A stretch of 64,000 nt of DNA from the NCBI RefSeq assembly GCF_023073715.1, contig NZ_JADPKA010000063.1, positions 1 to 64,000 on the forward strand, given 5' to 3'. Shown piece after piece: positions 56,831-64,000 of the stretch; the stretch's first letter is position 1; each line of letters starts with the position of its first letter. The stretch is from Bradyrhizobium sp. 164 (lineage in GTDB: Bacteria > Pseudomonadota > Alphaproteobacteria > Rhizobiales > Xanthobacteraceae). The notes under the pieces are model-generated. The model worked only from the letters and a program-made list of their open reading frames with translations, was not told the origin of the DNA and ran no database searches. The translations under genes were made by a program, and so were the position numbers.

Positions 56831-57022
56831 GAATGTGCGGCCGATCGAGGACCGTTGAGCGCTTTCGGGACGGAGCCTATTCGTACAATCCTGCATCGGC
56901 AATAGAGCTTTGCCATCGTTCGGCGCGGTGGAATCCATGGGGCCGACGTCCACCGACAGGAGCAGGCGAAGCACAGATCGATGTGCTATCCTCATGCCAG
57001 GACAGCAAGGGAGAGAGAAAAG

Positions 57023-57391
57023 ATGTCAACAAGCGTCAAGCAAATGCTGGAAGCCGCGAACGCGGCAGTCCCCAAGATCACCTCGGACCAAGCGGCCGAG
57101 ATGATCAAGAACGGCGACACGCTTGTGGTGGACGTTCGCGATGCCCCGGAAGTTGCCGCCAGCGGCAAGATCGCGGGCGCCGTGAATGTCTCGCGCGGGA
57201 TGCTGGAGTTTCGCGCCGATCCGGAGTCGCCGTATCACGACAAGGCGTTCGACAAGAGCAAGACCGTCATTCTCTACTGCGCGTCTGGCGGCAGATCGGC
57301 CCTGGCCGGGAAGCTGTTGAAGGATATGGGGTACGAGAAGGTCTACAACGTCGGCGGCTTCAAGGACTGGTCGGGGGCTGTCGAGAAGTAG
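57023..57391 (+). CDS. rhodanese-like sulfurtransferase, 122 aa
   Basis: A single rhodanese domain runs from about residue 15: ITSDQAAEMIKNGDTLVVDVRDAPEVAASGKIAGAVNVSRGMLEF, then KTVILYCASGGRSALAGKLLKDMGYEKVYNVGGFKDW. The active-site loop CASGGRS contains the catalytic cysteine, so it should transfer sulfane sulfur. No signal peptide; cytoplasmic. Start at ATG 57023 behind AGGGAGAG. Its neighbours are unrelated. Confidence 0.92.
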   Translation: MSTSVKQMLEAANAAVPKITSDQAAEMIKNGDTLVVDVRDAPEVAASGKIAGAVNVSRGMLEFRADPESPYHDKAFDKSKTVILYCASGGRSALAGKLLKDMGYEKVYNVGGFKDWSGAVEK

Positions 57392-57764
57392 CAATCACCG
57401 GCCGGCGCGCCGCGTGAGCGATCGGCCGTACAGACAATCAATGTCCGAATAGACTAACGCTGCCGCCCTGCGGGGCTCGCCGTTCACAGGTTCGGCGGGC
57501 TCCGAAATCGACGTCGTCCCGGCGGCAGGCGCTCAGGATGAGGTCTCGGTTGCGGCCAAATCTTGGGACCCGCATGGCAAGGAGCCGGCCCTCAGCGGGC
57601 GTCGCCAACCATGCAGGCCGAGCACGTTCCGTGCCTCGCAGCTGTCATATGCGATCGCGCTGTTCCCGGTGGGGAGAGATATTCCGAGGTCCCGGCTCGC
57701 ATGGTTTCAGCCAATTGGCACTTCCTGCGGCAAGGCGCGTTGCAGTCCTTTCGAGGAGGTGCAG
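57392..57764. other. intergenic stretch, nothing firm
   Basis: About 370 bases of GC-rich sequence with short overlapping frames. An AT-richer patch around 57712-57725 (AATTGGCACTT) may belong to the promoter of the next gene. No known promoter pattern matched well. Confidence 0.35.
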
Positions 57765-57971
57765 ATGACCAAGGCGAAGGCTTTCGACGTGCAAAGCGCA
57801 AAGACGGAGACGCAGCCAACGCTCAATCCCGGTGACGAAGCCCCGCGGGGAACGACCGGGACCGGCGAAGATGTTTGTCCGGATTGTCACGGCAAGGGGC
57901 GCATTGACGGCGCTTCCTGCGCCACCTGCGGCGGGAGCGGGACCGTCATCCGGGCAGTTGGCGGCGCCTGA
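57765..57971 (+). CDS. small zinc-finger protein (DnaJ-type CxxCxGxG), 68 aa
   Basis: ATG 57765 follows GAGGAGG. After a 42-residue polar region the protein has CPDCHGKGRIDGASCATCGGSG, two CxxCxGxG half-fingers as in the DnaJ zinc domain. Such tiny proteins can bind one zinc ion and are found beside stress genes; partners are unknown here. Confidence 0.72.
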   Translation: MTKAKAFDVQSAKTETQPTLNPGDEAPRGTTGTGEDVCPDCHGKGRIDGASCATCGGSGTVIRAVGGA

Positions 57972-58061
57972 CTTTGCTCCGTCAAAAGAGCCTTCTCTTC
58001 TTCATAGCAACGATCAGCCTTCACGCGTGTTTTCCGGACTCTGGACACAGCGAGGCGCGCC

Positions 58062-58241
58062 ATGAGCAAGGAAGCCGGACTGACCCCTGACGACTTCCCG
58101 ATCGAAGCCGACAAGGACAAATTGAAGACACACAAGGGCGACCCCGTCGCCTCGGCCGAGTCGGAGCAGATTGCGGACCAAATCGCCGACCGCCTGAACG
58201 AGCATGCTCACCAGGAAGAGCAGGATCGCTGGTCGGCCTAG
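58062..58241 (+). CDS. small acidic hydrophilic protein, 59 aa
   Basis: Start ATG 58062 with GCGAGGCG upstream. The sequence is strongly charged (SKEAGLTPDDFPIEADKDKLKTHKG, AESEQIADQIADRLNEHAHQEE) and lacks cysteine and membrane segments. It is too short for usual gene callers. Its composition resembles stress-related disordered rhizobial proteins. It lies between two other tiny genes. Function unknown. Confidence 0.5.
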   Translation: MSKEAGLTPDDFPIEADKDKLKTHKGDPVASAESEQIADQIADRLNEHAHQEEQDRWSA

Positions 58242-58401
58242 CGGCATTGCTTCGCAGCCGACCGGGAATAGGAACGCCCGGCGTTCCCACGCATTGGCCT
58301 GCCGCCGGGGTTCCACAATTCCGGCAAATGGCGGCCTCGGCTCGACCCCCGCCCCCGGACCGCCGGGCCGGGGCTGCCTGGCTTTGCGCAAAGGAGCGGA
58401 C

Positions 58402-58689
58402 ATGAAAGCACTCGTCATCGCAGGGCTCATTGCGGCGCTCGCGTCTCAATCCATCGCGCTTGCGCAAGGCGGCGCGGGTGCGTCCAGGACCGGGTCGAGC
58501 ATCGATTCGACCGGCACAGGCGGCACGACCGGAGCAGGCGCCTCGGGCCTCAATACGTCATCGGATAACAACAGCGGCGGCGCGAGCGCGCCGGCCAAGT
58601 CGTCAACGACCCGGCCAGGGGACAACGACCCCAGGCAAACCCAGGGCGGTCAGCAGGCCATGCCGAACTCCGGCTCGAACCGCAAATAG
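58402..58689 (+). CDS. small exported Gly/Ser/Thr-rich protein, 95 aa
   Basis: Signal peptide at residues 1-22 (MKALVIAGLIAALASQSIALA), then a low-complexity mature part with SSIDSTGTGGTTGAGASGLN and a C-terminal PGDNDPRQTQGGQQAMPNSG. The frame is open upstream to 58204, but ATG 58402 gives the clean signal peptide and has GGAGCG before it. It resembles the exported protein at 2909-3139. A 17-base inverted repeat GGAACGC-CCG-GCGTTCC lies upstream at 58271-58287. Confidence 0.65.
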   Translation: MKALVIAGLIAALASQSIALAQGGAGASRTGSSIDSTGTGGTTGAGASGLNTSSDNNSGGASAPAKSSTTRPGDNDPRQTQGGQQAMPNSGSNRK

Positions 58690-58727
58690 GCGCCGCTGGG
58701 TCGAATTCAGCCGGCGCCGTGCGCCGC

Positions 58728-59921
58728 TCACCCCTGATACGCAAACAGCTCGATCGGGTCGCTGAAGCCGCGCACCTCGTGCTGGCCGACATGCTCCAGC
58801 GCGAACTCCTTCTCCACCAGTTCGGCGAAGGCGCGCGACAGCAGCACCGTTCGTCCGAGCTGCTTCGTGAGCGCCTCCAAGCGCGAGGCCATGTTGACGG
58901 CGGGGCCGATCACGGTGAAATCGAGCCGGCTGGTTGAACCGATATTGCCGTACATGACGTCCCCGACATGGACGCCGATACCGTAATTGAGCGGCGCGCG
59001 GCTGGTCGCACTGTTCCGCTCGTTCAAGGCGGCCATGGCCTTGCGGGCTTCGGTCACGACATGGAGCAGGTTGGCGCAAGCGTCGGGCTGGCTGAGCGGG
59101 AAGATGGCGAGCAAGCCGTCGCCGATGAATTTGAGGATTTCGCCGCCATACCGTGCGATGGGTTCGGACATCGCGTCGAAATAGTCGTTGAGGAGATCGA
59201 TGACGTCATCGCGCGGCCAATTGTCCGAGATCTTTGTGAAATCTCTGAGGTCGCAGATCATGATCGCGGCGCGCACCGTCGTGCCGGTACCGCGCCTGGT
59301 GGCGCCGGCCAGGATCAACTCGCCGGCATGGTGGCCGACATAGGTCTCGAGGAGCGTGCGCGCCAGGCGGTTCTTGACGCGGATCTCGCTGACCAGCGCC
59401 AACACCGGCAGCAGCTTCTTCAGGCCGGCGATATGCGTATCGTCGAACCCCCCGGGACGATCGGTGGCGAAGGTGACGAGGTGGCGCTTGCCGAGCGTGT
59501 GGTAGAGCGGCCAGGCCACATAATCGGTCAGGCCTCGCGCCCGCATCTCGTCGTAGAGCGCGTGCTTGCGGCCGAGCGAACGATCCTGCTCCAGCCGCTC
59601 GCGCACCTCGGCGGCGCCGTCAAGGATCTCATTGGCGGCGCTGCCGATGTATTCGGAGCGCTCACGAACGTCGTAGTCGACAAGTGCAATCTCCGCCTCG
59701 CGCATCCCGTCGGACCACATCATCCGCGCTCCCAGCCATTGCGGGTGATGGATCAGGATGTGAAGCGTCGACCGCTTGAGCGGGATGCCGGCCTGCTGGA
59801 GGCGGACGCACATCTGCGCAAAGATGTTATCGACGAAGCGCTCGTCGCGCGTGCCGTTGGTCAGCCAGTCGACGACTTTGTCGGCTTGCGTGGCGGGGGC
59901 GTGAATGTCTGGCGCGTCCAT
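58728..59921 (-). CDS. soluble class III adenylate/guanylate cyclase, 397 aa
   Basis: Residues about 1-190 form a GAF-like or other alpha/beta sensor (THQ-free; LIHHPQWLGARMMW, YVAWPLYHTLGKRHLVTFATDRPGGF). The catalytic domain (about 215-390) reads AAIMICDLRDFTKISDNWPRDDVIDLLNDYFDAMSEPIARYGGEILKFIGDGLLAIF, with both metal aspartates, then GDVMYGNIGSTSRLDFTVIGPAVNMASRLEALTKQLG. No membrane helix. Third class III cyclase of the window. The start has AGGAT directly before ATG 59921. Confidence 0.88.
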   Translation of the reverse strand: MDAPDIHAPATQADKVVDWLTNGTRDERFVDNIFAQMCVRLQQAGIPLKRSTLHILIHHPQWLGARMMWSDGMREAEIALVDYDVRERSEYIGSAANEILDGAAEVRERLEQDRSLGRKHALYDEMRARGLTDYVAWPLYHTLGKRHLVTFATDRPGGFDDTHIAGLKKLLPVLALVSEIRVKNRLARTLLETYVGHHAGELILAGATRRGTGTTVRAAIMICDLRDFTKISDNWPRDDVIDLLNDYFDAMSEPIARYGGEILKFIGDGLLAIFPLSQPDACANLLHVVTEARKAMAALNERNSATSRAPLNYGIGVHVGDVMYGNIGSTSRLDFTVIGPAVNMASRLEALTKQLGRTVLLSRAFAELVEKEFALEHVGQHEVRGFSDPIELFAYQG

Positions 59922-59981
59922 ATCCTGCCCCTTTGAGCGGCGGTCTGCATCGGGCAGATATCGTGCTGCGGCGCGACGGCG

Positions 59982-60620
59982 TCAACCTGGCCAGTTGCCC
60001 GGTTTGTGCGCAGCCGCCGTTTGGGGAGGCGCCATCTCACCGACGATCCGGATCGACCCCAACACCGCCAGACCCGATGCGAGCGCGAGGCTCGACGGCT
60101 CGGTGAGTTCGACCTTCAGCGTGCCGCCATCGGGAATCGCGAAGCCCTCCCCGCCAAGACGGACGCTGCAATCGCCCCGAACCGCGTAAACCAGATGCGT
60201 GCCGGCAAACAACGACCGATCGCCGGGCGGCCCGAGCGCTTCGAGCTCGATCTCGACCGCACCACGCCGCGCCATCAGGTTCACGACCTCGACCGGACCG
60301 GCCTCAAGCTTCGTCACGATCTCGAGCTCCCCGGCGAACCGCACGGTCGTGAAAGGTTCTCGTTCATCGAATTCCTGCGCAGGCGACTTCAGCACCAGCC
60401 CGCGCCCGCCCACAACCATCTGGAGGCGGTCGATGCCGGGCATGTAGGAGAACGGACCGGACGTAACGATTGGCGTACTGGCAAAGCGCCAGAGCAGGCT
60501 GTCCCAATCCTTCACCGGTGCATCACCGCGATGGGCATCCACGATGTCGGTGAAAACGCCGCCGCCGTTTTTCCACGGCGAGCGGGTGTAGTGTTCGGGC
60601 TTGAGCAGCGTGGTTTTCAT
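59982..60620 (-). CDS. hutD: HutD family protein, 212 aa
   Basis: HutD proteins are cupin-fold partners of histidine utilisation, proposed to limit the pathway by binding formylated intermediates. It starts KTTLLKPEHYTRSPWKNGGGVFTDIV, with the KNGGG motif, then LLWRFASTPIVTSGPFSYMPGIDRLQMVV, FAGELEIVTKLEAGPVEVVNLMARRG and LVYAVRGDCSV. I start at ATG 60620. No other hut genes are seen here, so it is isolated. Confidence 0.85.
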   Translation of the reverse strand: MKTTLLKPEHYTRSPWKNGGGVFTDIVDAHRGDAPVKDWDSLLWRFASTPIVTSGPFSYMPGIDRLQMVVGGRGLVLKSPAQEFDEREPFTTVRFAGELEIVTKLEAGPVEVVNLMARRGAVEIELEALGPPGDRSLFAGTHLVYAVRGDCSVRLGGEGFAIPDGGTLKVELTEPSSLALASGLAVLGSIRIVGEMAPPQTAAAHKPGNWPG

Positions 60621-60687
60621 ATCCGCATCATGCCCGTGCTGGGCAGACTTTGCCAACCGGTTTGGCGGCGCGCGCTTCTGCGTCGTG

Positions 60688-60870
60688 CTATTTCGCGGTC
60701 AACGCTGCAACCGGACGGCATGAGACATCGGGCGCCGCGGCTGAATATTGCCGACAGCGGTCGCGCGCGGCTTCGCCGGTGAACTTGTTGGGACCAGGGC
60801 CGAGACGGCCAGGCGTGCTGACCGTTAGCCTGGCGATCGCCCGAAGCTGCCGTCCTGGATCGACGTTCAT
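60688..60870 (-). CDS. possible small hypothetical protein, 60 aa
   Basis: ATG 60870 follows AAGGGGAAACACC. The product MNVDPGRQLRAIARLTVSTPG... has two cysteines (DRCRQY, VSCRPV) and a neutral tail ending ALTAK, with no membrane helix. The frame is not supported by other signals. The surrounding 560 bases (60621-61178) are otherwise empty and must hold the promoter of the bufferin operon. Confidence 0.35.
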   Translation of the reverse strand: MNVDPGRQLRAIARLTVSTPGRLGPGPNKFTGEAARDRCRQYSAAAPDVSCRPVAALTAK

Positions 60871-61178
60871 GGTGTTTCCCCTTCGGTCGGACACGGTTCC
60901 TGTCATTGCTCTTCGCTGGCTTCCGTCGTTCGTTACCTCTAGCCGGTCCAATCCGACGCGGCCAATGCTCTCCCGCTAATGTCTCAATAGCGCCAACGCA
61001 TTGGATTTGAACGGCCGCCTGCCCGCTAATCCTGACCCAAGCGCGCCTTCGTGTGCCAGATCCAAGCGGTCTCACGGATTCGTGAGCAGCTTCTTAGTAA
61101 CGCGGGCTGCGCGCGGAGCGAAGGAGATTATGCGCTTTCGCCTGCCAGGCGATGCCATTTCGAACAGGAGAAACTCCG

Positions 61179-61484
61179 ATGTCTGCCAAGCACGTCGTCA
61201 CGTCGATCGTTCTCGCCGGCGCGGCGTCAACCGCCCTCGCCACCCTCGCGGCCGCCGGTCCGCTGACCAAGGCGGAGGCCGATGCGGCCGTCGCCGCCAA
61301 AAAAGAAAAATGCTTCGGCGTCGCGCTCAAGGGCCAGAACGATTGCGCGGCGGGGCCGGGCACGACCTGCCAGGGCACATCCACCGTCGATTTCCAGGGC
61401 AACGCCTGGAAGTTCGTGCAGGGCGGCACCTGCACCAGCATCGAGCTGCCGAACGGCAAGAAGGGTTCGCTCAAGCCGGTCTAA
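61179..61484 (+). CDS. bufferin-type RiPP precursor (DUF2282, BufA1-like), 101 aa
   Basis: A long signal sequence (about 1-26, ending LAAAG) is followed by AEADAAVAAKKEKCFGVALKG, then four cysteines at 45, 56, 64 and 85 in the spacing of DUF2282 proteins (CFGVALKGQNDC, GPGTTC, GGTC). DUF2282 members are precursors of bufferins, periplasmic copper-binding peptides whose cysteines are modified by a DUF692 MNIO enzyme. Start ATG 61179 behind AGGAG. The next gene, 45 bases on, is such an enzyme, so this is the substrate of the operon. Confidence 0.9.
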   Translation: MSAKHVVTSIVLAGAASTALATLAAAGPLTKAEADAAVAAKKEKCFGVALKGQNDCAAGPGTTCQGTSTVDFQGNAWKFVQGGTCTSIELPNGKKGSLKPV

Positions 61485-61529
61485 TGCACCGCGTCGCGCC
61501 CACGACAACAGTGAAGAGCGGAGGAGACC

Positions 61530-62444
61530 ATGACGACGGCAATCGTGCCCGAGGCGTCTGCGGTGCCACTCCGCTACTCCGCTCCCATCGGCGGTGTTGC
61601 CGGGACGAGCTTCAAGCCCGAGCACCTCCAGGCCATCCTGAGCACGGGCCGGCAATGCGGCTTCTTCGAGGTGCATGCCGAAAACTATATGGGCGCGGGC
61701 GGCCCGCCGCATCGCGCGCTGGAGGCGATCCGCCGCGACCATCCGCTGTCGCTGCACGGCGTCTGCATGTCGATCGGCGGACCCCAGCCGCTCGATAAGG
61801 CGCATCTGGCCCGCTTCCGAGGTTTGGTAGCTCGCTACCAACCAGCGCTGGTCTCCGAACACCTTGCCTGGTCAACGCATGAGACCAGCTTCTTCAACGA
61901 TCTTCTGCCGCTGCCCTACACCGAAGCGACGCTGGCTCGCGTCTGCGACCACATCGACCAGGTGCAGGACGCGATCCGCCGTCCGTTGCTATTGGAAAAT
62001 CCGTCGACCTATGTCGCCTTTCGCGAATCGTCGATGAGCGAGACCGATTTCATCCGCGCCATTGCCGAACGCACCGGCTGCGGGCTGCTGCTCGACATCA
62101 ACAACGTCTTCGTATCCGCGACCAATCACGGATTCTCCGCGCTTGAGTACCTCGCGGAATTTCCGCTGGCGCACGTCGGGGAGATCCACCTCGCCGGCCA
62201 CGCAGAGCAGGCCGATGACGAAGGCGACCTGCTGCTGATCGACAGCCATGACGGCCCGGTCGCAGATGCCGTTTGGAAGCTATTCGAGATCGTCATCCGG
62301 CGCCGCGGTGGCGTGCCGACGCTGATCGAATGGGATAGCAAGATTCCGGACTGGCCGGTGCTGCAGGCGGAAGCCGCCGCCGCACAGGCAATCCTCGATC
62401 GCTGCAATCAGACTGCGACTGCGGGAGACCGTCATGCCACCTGA
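61530..62444 (+). CDS. DUF692 multinuclear non-heme iron oxidase (BufB/MbnB-like), 304 aa
   Basis: This enzyme modifies cysteines of the preceding precursor. It is a TIM-barrel protein of the DUF692 family. The metal-binding residues lie in FFEVHAENYMGAGG, LSLHGVCMSIGG, VSEHLAWS, LLLENPSTYVAF, LLLDINNVFVSATNHG, VGEIHLAGHAEQ, LLIDSHDGPV and LIEWDSKIPDW, the expected His/Asp/Glu/Asn set. Length 304 aa is normal. It is 45 bases after the precursor and overlaps the next gene by 11 bases. Start ATG 61530 behind GGAGGAG. Confidence 0.93.
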   Translation: MTTAIVPEASAVPLRYSAPIGGVAGTSFKPEHLQAILSTGRQCGFFEVHAENYMGAGGPPHRALEAIRRDHPLSLHGVCMSIGGPQPLDKAHLARFRGLVARYQPALVSEHLAWSTHETSFFNDLLPLPYTEATLARVCDHIDQVQDAIRRPLLLENPSTYVAFRESSMSETDFIRAIAERTGCGLLLDINNVFVSATNHGFSALEYLAEFPLAHVGEIHLAGHAEQADDEGDLLLIDSHDGPVADAVWKLFEIVIRRRGGVPTLIEWDSKIPDWPVLQAEAAAAQAILDRCNQTATAGDRHAT

Positions 62445-63213
62445 GCAGGACCTGTCCTTTGCCGCCGCCTTTACGCCGGGACTGCTGGACCCCACGCGGG
62501 CGGCGCCCGCGATCGTGGCGGGTCCGAACGGCAAGGCCGCCGGCAAGCGCTACGCCGTCTACCGCAACAATGTCACGGTGAGCCTGATCGATGCCCTCGC
62601 CGCGATCTATCCGGCGGTGCAGCGCATCACCGGTCCTGATTTCTTCCGTGCCATGGCGCGCTTCCACATCCGTAGCAGCCCGCCCACTTCCCCGCTGCTG
62701 TTCGAATATGGCCGCGAGTTTGCCGACTTCATCACACGTTATGAGTATGCGCAGACAATGCCCTGGCTTGCGGATGTTGCACGCATCGAGCGGGCGTGGC
62801 TCGATGCCTACCATGCGCAGGACGCCGCGCCGTTATCGGCCGCTGCGCTGGCGGCCTTCGCCTCGGAACGGTTGGCCGATCTCGTCTTCATCGCGCATCC
62901 GGCGCTGCGCATCGTGCGCTCGTCCTTCTCGGCAGTGACGATCTTTGCCGCCAACCGCGACGACGCACCGGTCGGGCGCATTGACGCGTCGACGCCGGAA
63001 GACGCGCTGATCACCCGGCCCGAATTCGACGTTATGGTGCGGCGCCTTCCGCCCGGCGGCGCAGTGTTTGCCGAACGTCTTGCGTCGGGCGAGCCACTTC
63101 GCGGGGCCGCCGCGTCGGCGCTGGATGCATGCCCCGATTTCGATCTCGCTTCCAACATCACCGGCCTGATCGAGGCTGGCGCATTCACTTCGCTTGCTCT
63201 CGGAGACGCATGA
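62434..63213 (+). CDS. DUF2063 partner protein (BufC-like), 259 aa
   Basis: The N-terminal part (about 1-95) is the DUF2063 domain: DLSFAAAFTPGLLD, RYAVYRNNVTVSLIDALAAIYPAVQRITGPDFFRAMARFHI, PTSPLLFEYGREFADFI. It is thought to bind the precursor leader and present it to the MNIO enzyme. The C-terminal half is a variable alpha/beta region. It overlaps the DUF692 gene by 11 bases and the DoxX gene as ATGA, so all three are translationally coupled. Confidence 0.92.
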   Translation: MPPEQDLSFAAAFTPGLLDPTRAAPAIVAGPNGKAAGKRYAVYRNNVTVSLIDALAAIYPAVQRITGPDFFRAMARFHIRSSPPTSPLLFEYGREFADFITRYEYAQTMPWLADVARIERAWLDAYHAQDAAPLSAAALAAFASERLADLVFIAHPALRIVRSSFSAVTIFAANRDDAPVGRIDASTPEDALITRPEFDVMVRRLPPGGAVFAERLASGEPLRGAAASALDACPDFDLASNITGLIEAGAFTSLALGDA

Positions 63214-63722
63214 TGATCACCGATCAACGCATGACTGCGGGAAGCGCCCTGCCATCACTTGGGTTGCTGCTCGACAAGGCCAACTCTCTGATACGGACGA
63301 TTGCCGCGCCCTCGCTCGTTCAGCTCGTGCTGCGCGCGGCGCTCGCCGTTCCCTTCTGGCGCTCGGGCATTCTCAAGTGGGACGGCTTCCTCAGGCTCAA
63401 CGACACCGCGGTGACGCTGTTCAGCGACGAGTTCATGCTGCACCTGCCCGGCGGGCCCTATCACTTTCCTGCGCCGGCGGTAATGGCCTTCCTGTCGGGA
63501 TGTGGCGAGATCATGTTTCCAATCCTGCTGGTGCTGGGTCTCGGCACACGGTTCGCTGCGCTCGGATTATTGTGCATGACCGTCATCGTCGAGCTCACCG
63601 TGCCCGACGGCTGGCCGATTCACCTCACCTGGACGGCCATGGCACTCGCCCTCATGGCTTACGGGCCCGGTTACATCTCGCTCGATCATCTAATCTGTCG
63701 CGCGCGATCGTACGCACGATAG
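63210..63722 (+). CDS. DoxX-family membrane protein (BufD-like), 170 aa
   Basis: A DoxX protein with four predicted helices: LVQLVLRAALAVPFWRSGILKWDGFLRL, FPAPAVMAFLSGCGEIMFPILLVLGL, TRFAALGLLCMTVIVEL and LTWTAMALALMAYGPGYISLDHLI. DoxX proteins close many bufferin operons and may handle redox or export steps; the role is not settled. It begins inside the previous gene's stop and ends the operon. Confidence 0.88.
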   Translation: MMITDQRMTAGSALPSLGLLLDKANSLIRTIAAPSLVQLVLRAALAVPFWRSGILKWDGFLRLNDTAVTLFSDEFMLHLPGGPYHFPAPAVMAFLSGCGEIMFPILLVLGLGTRFAALGLLCMTVIVELTVPDGWPIHLTWTAMALALMAYGPGYISLDHLICRARSYAR

Positions 63723-63947
63723 GACGCTGGGCGCCTTGCATCCCGCTCAACCCGCTATCGACCGCGGGCGTCTGCGCGGTGCGGCCCGCAGCGGCGGCGC
63801 GAAATCGTAGAACGGATGGCCGGCTTGGCCGACATCGCCTGGAGCGCGCCCGATGCGGAAACCGGCCTGGCTCGCATCTTTGCTGGCGCGGTGAGCTAGC
63901 GGTCCATGGTAGCTTGATCTCGCGTCTGAACCTTCAGCGAGGCAAGC

Positions 63948-64000
63948 ATGACCGACACCGACAAGGTTTTCGCCGGCTCCGTCCCAAAACTCTACGACGA
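63948..64000 (+). CDS. start of a probable SAM-dependent methyltransferase (cut by window edge)
   Basis: Only 17 codons are visible: MTDTDKVFAGSVPKLYD, behind GCGAGG. This opening is typical of class I methyltransferases of the 'FAGSIPKLYDxxLVPLIF' type common in Bradyrhizobium. The gene continues outside the window. It is separated from the bufferin operon by 225 bases in which I see nothing certain. Confidence 0.6.
   Translation, partial: MTDTDKVFAGSVPKLYD

Noticed and set aside
57705..57740. Sigma54-type promoter (TGGCAC) before the zinc-finger gene
   Set aside because: TGGCAC is present but the TTGC element at the required spacing is absent.
1..64000. CRISPR array or restriction/defence genes
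   Set aside because: No regularly spaced direct repeats and no Cas, methylase or toxin-antitoxin motifs were seen.

Overview
The window looks like chromosome from a Bradyrhizobium-type alphaproteobacterium (Rhizobiales). DNA is GC-rich throughout. Many genes are of kinds familiar in that group: CHASE2 cyclases, an EAL protein with a CSS-type sensor, GrlR-like and CHRD proteins, a Methylobacterium-FDH1-like formate dehydrogenase, and orphan TAXI and Bug binding proteins. Two dispersed palindromic repeats (2811-2907, 22672-22853) are of the type scattered through Bradyrhizobium genomes.

Layout. 1-6.9 kb: the 3' end of an IS5-family transposase, then a string of small hypothetical, membrane and exported proteins, a c-di-GMP phosphodiesterase (EAL), a VanZ-like protein, a CHRD protein and a GrlR-like protein. 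7.2-14.1 kb: an exported protein paired with a CHASE2 adenylate cyclase, a candidate small RNA with its own promoter and terminator, an NYN-domain protein, pncB, and a diguanylate cyclase. 14.1-18.8 kb: a TetR regulator with two 13-bp operators, a small divergent gene, and a giant LplT-PlsC-Aas fusion gene split by a one-base frameshift. 18.8-22.7 kb: tcuA/tcuB with a divergent GntR regulator, and a YbaK deacylase.

22.9-37.2 kb is a formate module. It contains the FDH alpha subunit and a fused gamma-beta subunit, an oxalate/formate transporter, a TusA-like protein, moeA, mobB, fdhD and mobA. It also has two further MoeA-like genes (one fused to a binding-protein domain) and a TupA-type tungstate-binding protein. 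Together these supply formate, insert and sulfurate the Mo/W cofactor, and oxidise formate with NAD+. 37.6-40.9 kb: three unrelated orphan solute-binding proteins.

41.2-55.8 kb looks like an accessory region in a tRNA(CAU) gene. The last 51 bp around the tRNA 3' half are repeated exactly at 50031-50081 and in decayed form at 55758-55807. The first segment carries two glycine-rich repeat proteins sharing an unusual motif set, followed by a type I secretion ATPase, an HlyD-type adaptor and a LuxR-type regulator. I regard this as the most likely undescribed system. The second segment carries a MASE1 hybrid histidine kinase, a LuxR-type response regulator, and an OpgC-like protein whose C-terminus is replaced by a piece of an ABC binding protein. 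No integrase is visible.

56-64 kb: two more class III cyclases, a rhodanese, several very small proteins, HutD, and a four-gene bufferin-type operon (DUF2282 precursor, DUF692 MNIO enzyme, DUF2063 partner, DoxX protein). The window ends in the first codons of a probable methyltransferase. All assignments come from reading the sequence; no database search was run.
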